A stretch of DNA of 64,000 bases from Heterostelium album PN500 (taxonomy: Eukaryota > Evosea > Eumycetozoa > Acytosteliales > Acytosteliaceae). Position numbers and translations under genes: made by a program. Shown in pieces: positions 59,100-64,000 of the stretch. Below the pieces are notes generated by a model. The model was not told where the DNA came from. It did no database searches and worked only from the letters and a program-made list of their open reading frames with translations. The stretch spans positions 1,178,001-1,242,000 of the forward strand of contig NW_008805089.1 in NCBI RefSeq assembly GCF_000004825.1. The letters are read 5' to 3'. The first letter of the stretch is position 1, and the number at the start of each line of letters is the position of its first letter.

Positions 59100-62000
59100 T
59101 CAACCGAATTTTGGCAAATATGTCAAAATGGTCTTCCAATAACTGTCGTTGGTTTCAAGACAGCATTGTTGATAAAGTGTAATGAAAAGAGACTTGACTT
59201 CCATGAGTCTCTCTCTTCGTCTGTCTTCAATCTCCTCACGTGAAAGATGAGAATTGTTACTGTGGTGATGTTGGTATGATGAGTTGTGTTCGGAAGGTTG
59301 TTGATCTTTGTGTTGCTCTTTTCTTGTTTTGTCTCGAGTACTGTCGTGGTTATTGTTTTCATCGCCTGATCGCACGTGTGATGAGCAACCTGTGACACCA
59401 GCATCCTGTTTGATTCTCTTGTTACATCCATTGTTGTTGTTGTTGTTATTGTTATTGTTGTTGTTGTTGCTGCTGCTGATATTAGAATCTGTCTCTGACG
59501 CGTTCGAGTAGAAAAAGAAATTGGTTGCTGGATCCCACTGCTCCTCGTTGGAAGAGTCTCTTCCCACTTCATCGTCGTCGTCATCCGAAACGTTCTTGGA
59601 GTTGGTCTCGTCGTTCTCCTCCATCTCACTGTTGGAGCTGAAGCTGCCGTTGGATGGCATAAAGATTGTGGGAGTGGAACCTCCAAACGACGAGAGTGAC
59701 TTCATCTTGTCTTGTAGCGAACCCATCAGCTGCCAGCTTCCACCCAACTCCTCGGCATCCTTTTGATATTGTTGTTGTTGTTGCTGTTGGTGGTGATGGT
59801 GGTTGTGGTGGTGGTGATGATGGTGATGGTGACGTGGGACATCGACTGGAATGCTCATGCTTCCAGTGGTTGCATTCGGAGTGCTCGAGTAGTTGTAGGC
59901 GGCGGTTGTCGACGAGAGATTCGGCGACATTGACATACGGTGTTCACCCATCAGCATCATCGAGGTGGCAACGGGCGAGTGACTGACCGGTGTAGAGGGA
60001 GCCGACGACAAGTTGGGGAATTTCACTGGTATCGTCGACGATGGTGAGTTCTTCTTGGGTGTTGGTGGTGCCGACTGAGTATCGACGAGTGGCGAACCAC
60101 CCTTTCCGTAGGAGGAGTACACCATTGAACCGGGTGATCTAGTGGTCTGCTTGTTGAAAAACAATGAAGTAGAAGTAGTTGGTACTGCTCCTCCATTGTT
60201 GTTGTTGTTGTTGAGACCAGTGATATGCATTCTACCTTCATTGGAATTCGATCTACCTTCCTTATTTTGAATAGTAGATGGTGAATTTGATTTGTTTTTA
60301 CTATTGTTATTGTTAGTGTTGTTATTATTATTATTTGAACAACCATTACTATTTTGACTATTTACATGATTATTATTATTATTATTATTACTACTACTAT
60401 TACTATTATTTACATTATTATTATTATTACTATTGTTATTATTATTATTATTATTATTATGATTTCTCTGTAGATGAGAATAAGCATGAACAGAGAAATC
60501 ATAAGATGTAATATATTCCAAAAAATAAAAACAAAAGTAAAAGATATCTTCACCTCTGCCGGCTCTGTCTGCAAGCTGATGGCTAAATAAAAACCAATCA
60601 TATGCAACTGTGAGATAGAGAACTTCAGAGGAATTTAAAGATTGATGAATTTCACCGTCTGCCCACAAACTCAGTCTTAAAAGTGATATAAATAACGGTG
60701 TACGATCCCATCCAGAGATACAATGAACCAAAACACCAGAATCCTTGGTATCATCCGAAATATATTCAAGTAATAATTTCAGATAGTTTTGTGTTAGATT
60801 TACTATTTAATAATAATACAACAGAGAAATAAAAAAAGTTAATACAATTAAACAAAAACAAAAATAAATAAATACATACATAAATCCCAAGATTTATATT
60901 GCTCCCAGATGACAGGAACTGAATTCTTATCGATTTTAAGCTCCGCAGGATATTCGGTGAAATCCCATCCATAGAATAGATCTTTGGCATCGTGTCTATT
61001 CTGGTTGAACAAAGAGAAAAACTCTACACCTGGATACGGTGTTGATGCAATAGTAAACTGTTTGGTGTATCTATCATGCATATCTGCTTTCTCTGATGAA
61101 CAAACAAAGAATCCAAACCTATAATTAAAAAAAAATAGAAAAAAAAAAAAAAAGAATCAACTTAATGAGTACTTGCTTTTGTTTGTTTGTTTCTTTGTTT
61201 GTTAAACACTTACTTTTTCTTCTTATTTTCAACCATTAAATCACAAATATATTTTACAGAGAGATGTTTAATTGCCGAAATATCGTTGTTCCTAAGATTC
61301 TCCATGTTCTGAGTATCTCCATTTTCAGATTCTTCCATTTGTGCACCATTGTTACCACTTATTTTTTTTTTAATTAATATTTTTGTTTTTATAATAGTTA
61401 ATAATTATAACGAGGTCCACTCTTTTTTTAATTTTATATTTACAATTGCTTCTTCATTGAATTTACACCAGTTTGAAACATATACTCAATCTTTTTAGAC
61501 AGAGTTGATGAACGACACAGATTCTTGTTGTGATAGTAGATCACTGGAAACGGGAATCTTGTTCTAACTCGAGCAAATCTTGAACTACTCAAGACTTTTT
61601 GCATTGTCTGAGAGTTATTGACTTGTTGTTGATGATAATAAGATAGATATTAATAATGATGAATGCTAATGTTAATGTTAATATTAATGTTACTTACTTG
61701 GTTGTATATCTCTTTCAATGCAACCTTTACATTTGTTTTCACGCTCTGCCTCTATGACTATCAGCTCTGGTGGGTAGGTGGCACAGAGTTCACCGTTCTT
61801 GTTGTTGATGAATGAGATGTGGTAGTCACGTTCAAACAGCTGGTTCACCATGGTCTGGTACTTGGTGAGCTCGTCTTCGCGCTTACCAGAGATCGCTGCT
61901 TTGTAGCGTCTGAAACAAGAGAACAATTCACACAACTCTGGTGCCAAGTGAACATCCTTCAAACCGAGAATACTGCTATTCAGTAACTGTGAACTCGGTG

Positions 62001-62248
62001 AATCTGGAAGTTGCACTGGACTTGGTGGTTTAGACGATGTCAACTTCGAAGGTGACGATGTTAGAGAACTACTATTTCCATTGCTACCACTACAACCATT
62101 ACCATTGCCATTACCGTTGCCATTTATATAAGTATTTCCATTTATCGTCGAATCTTGAACCTGTTGTTGTTGTTGTTGTTGTTGTTGTGGAAGATAGTCG
62201 TCATCTCTTATTGGAGCGAAACCTCTGCTTGTTGTTGTTGTTGGTGTT

Positions 62249-62331
<83 letters not shown>

Positions 62332-62508
62332 TAGATTATCTTTCATTGAAACAACAATCATTGGATCATCTGTGGTTGTATTGTTTGAAGTTGTAGAGTC
62401 TCCATTAGTATCACCTTTGTAGTCTTCTGTCATTAATGGAGTTAACTGATTAAAATTTGATGAGACAACAACTGGTGTATGATTTGAACTGACAGTGGCT
62501 GTTTTCAT
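59100..62508 (-). CDS. mtmr14: MTMR14 (Jumpy)-type myotubularin phosphoinositide 3-phosphatase
   Basis: Five exons, 62508-61698, 61621-61444, 61357-61214, 61118-60880 and 60802-59100, give 1024 residues. N-terminal matches to human MTMR14 include FERDYHISFINNKNGELCA and VIYYHNKNLCRSSTLS; then HLSVKYICDLMVENKKK. The active-site loop is VHCISGWDRTP (Cys485, Arg491, CX5R), followed by SLLRLSLWADGEIHQSL and LTVAYDWFLFSHQL. This subgroup lacks the PH-GRAM of other myotubularins and dephosphorylates PI3P and PI(3,5)P2, limiting autophagy and endosomal signalling. Lineage-specific parts are a roughly 27-residue Asn run near residue 60-86, Gln runs and a 400-residue Asn/Ser/His-rich C-terminal part. 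The catalytic residues look intact. Confidence 0.93.
62251..62329. repeat. (ATT)n trinucleotide run coding for poly-Asn
   Basis: 79 bases of perfect ATT repeat lie within exon 1 of the MTMR14 gene and are read as AAT (Asn) on the minus strand. Such runs are typical of dictyostelid coding DNA and are likely length-polymorphic. Confidence 0.95.
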
Positions 62509-62962
62509 AGATTTACAACTATATATTAAACTGTTCTGATTGATCTTTTTGTTTCTGCTCTCTTTCTTCTTTTTTTATCTATCTATCTATCTATTGATAT
62601 ATATTATATAAATAATTAATCAATCGATATATATCTAAATCATAAAACAATACGATTAAAATTTAACTAAATTATTATTATTTTTTAATTAAATCTATAA
62701 CTATAATGTAACTAATAAGGTGACTATAGTATACAACTAACTAACTAACTAACTAACTACTAAACAAAGTAGAAGAAGGGAATGGAAGAGAAGAGAAGTG
62801 TTGAGTTGAATTGTTTATTTATTTATTTGCTACTCTGCTTATCTTCTTGCTCTACAAAAAATTTAATTAAAAAAATAACAAAAAAAATAAAAAACAAAAA
62901 AAAAACAAACAAAATAAATAGAAAATCTACTACTATATATTTATATTATAAATATATTGTTG

Positions 62963-62993
<31 letters not shown>

Positions 62994-63949
62994 TGATGTG
63001 TTATCTATTTATTATTTATTTAATTAAAATTAATTTGATATATAAAAACAAATAAATATAAACGTTGAAATTTTTGTTTTTTTTTTCAACAAAATTAAAT
63101 TTTCTTTTTTTTAATTAAATTTTTTGCTTTTTTTTTTAATTTTCTTTTGAAACCCAAAAAAACTTTGTTTCTCTTTTTTTAAAGAAAGATGGAAATTTAA
63201 AAAACCTACTTATCTGATAATGAACTTGATATTCTTAGTTTATTAATAAAAGAAAAGAAAATAATAATTCATTTATAACACATATAGATACAAATAAATA
63301 AAAGAAACAAATCAATTGTACAATAGATTTATTACTACTTACTTATTGTAATAGCTATTACCTAAAACTTACAATTACAAATTGTTCAAAAAAAAAAAAA
63401 ACAAAAAAAATATTAAAGAAATTAAAAACAAAAAAACAATAAATAAATCAAAATGAAAGATTTTTTTTTTCACTGGTGCATCAATCTCATGAAACAAATA
63501 ATTTTTCATCACAGTGTGTTTATTAATTTTATTGTTATTTGTTTTAAACATAGCAAGGTTACAAATTTAATAAATAAAACATGAACATTAAAACATCAAT
63601 TAAAAAAAAAAAAACCTAAAATAAATCATTTTATCTTTGGATCACACTTGCAATCATCATTTTCATGAGTGATGATGATCAACAATCAACAATCAAACAA
63701 ATCGGCATTGAAAAAAAAAAAAATCGTAAAAAAATTAAAAAATGATAGTTTTGCTTAGAATATTCATAGGGTTTTTTGTAATGTTTGATATTTTGCAATG
63801 ATTCCCACTGAAAAAACATACTTTAAAAATTGATTGTTTTTTTTTGTTTTCTTTTATTATTAATTATTTAAAAATAAATAAACATAAATAAATATATACA
63901 TATAAATAAAATATAGAAATTGTAAACTTTTTTAAAGTAGAAAAAAAAT
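62509..63949. other. AT-rich intergenic region with microsatellites
   Basis: About 1.4 kb between divergent genes, so it holds both promoters. Simple repeats: TATC near 62577-62593, (CTAA)n at 62737-62758, and GTT/GCT repeats at 62959-62994. The rest is poly-A/T. The GCT run can be read as poly-Ala or poly-Leu, but no surrounding gene supports that. Confidence 0.5.
62959..62994. repeat. GTT/GCT trinucleotide microsatellite
   Basis: Four GTT units followed by about eight GCT units in otherwise A+T-rich DNA. It is probably non-coding. Confidence 0.8.
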
Positions 63950-64000
63950 ATGGCAAAAGAAGAAAATTTTGAGGATGTGGGTGAAGAGATTCCAGAGGAG
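63950..64000 (+). CDS. Start of an unidentified gene (truncated by the window)
   Basis: An ATG after an A-rich leader (AAAAAAAAT) opens 17 codons, MAKEENFEDVGEEIPEE, to the last base. The A-rich Kozak context and acidic, mixed-codon sequence fit a dictyostelid gene start. It is too short to identify. Confidence 0.55.
   Translation, partial: MAKEENFEDVGEEIPEE

Noticed and set aside
62037-62330. Plus-strand Tyr-rich ORF
   Set aside because: Antisense of the ATT run in the MTMR14 gene.
62782-63027. Plus-strand ORF with poly-Ala
   Set aside because: It arises from the GCT microsatellite and poly-A tracts; no start context or conserved part.

Overview
This window is nuclear DNA from a social amoeba (dictyostelid). 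It is strongly AT-rich. Genes have short AT-rich introns of about 50-100 nt with GTAAGT/GTATGT-type donors. Proteins carry Asn, Gln, Ser and Thr runs, and intergenic DNA is nearly pure A+T with long homopolymers. Exons are noticeably less A/T-biased than those I know from Dictyostelium discoideum, so a related genus (Polysphondylium/Heterostelium, Cavenderia or Acytostelium type) is more likely. Exon borders below were placed by hand from splice signals, reading phase and remembered family sequences; no search or alignment program was run.

Layout. 0-12.5 kb: start of an Asn-rich gene (-), a multipass membrane protein with bacterial-type motifs (+), the ER/Golgi SNARE Sec22 (-), the RNA m6A methyltransferase METTL16 (+) and the DEAH-box ribosome-biogenesis helicase DHX37/Dhr1 (+). 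12.9-24.5 kb, all minus strand: a Rab18-like GTPase, a CD36/LIMP-2 family lysosomal membrane protein, an IQGAP-related RasGAP-domain protein and a RING+TPR protein. 26-38.4 kb, all minus strand: a small RasGAP-like protein with Lys at the arginine-finger position, a Cys-rich secreted protein with a 15-nt microexon, a 1758-residue coiled-coil protein ending in four fimbrin-type CH domains, and a RING/B-box protein with a prokaryote-like C-terminal region.

40.9-48.7 kb is the most dynamic part. Two tandem minus-strand genes of the Asteroid/ASTE1 (XPG/FEN1-like) nuclease family flank an apparently complete piggyBac-type DNA transposon on the plus strand (13-bp inverted repeats, TTAA at both ends, long open transposase). 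One nuclease copy is frameshifted. The 3' ends of the two copies are nearly identical while their 5' parts differ, which suggests gene conversion.

49.4-64 kb: a two-TM protein, two possible small ORFs, a 1200-residue PPR-like mitochondrial protein, DDRGK1 (ER UFMylation adaptor), a Lys/Asp/Glu-rich nuclear protein with an SRI-like C-terminus, an MTMR14-type phosphoinositide phosphatase, and the first 17 codons of a further gene.

Several products belong to membrane traffic and phosphoinositide/actin control (Sec22, Rab18-like, CD36-like, MTMR14, IQGAP-related, RasGAP-like, fimbrin-like). Others belong to RNA metabolism (METTL16, DHX37, SRI protein, PPR protein). Apart from the tandem nucleases, nothing indicates functional clustering. 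I saw no tRNA, rRNA, CRISPR array, retrovirus-like or LTR element.
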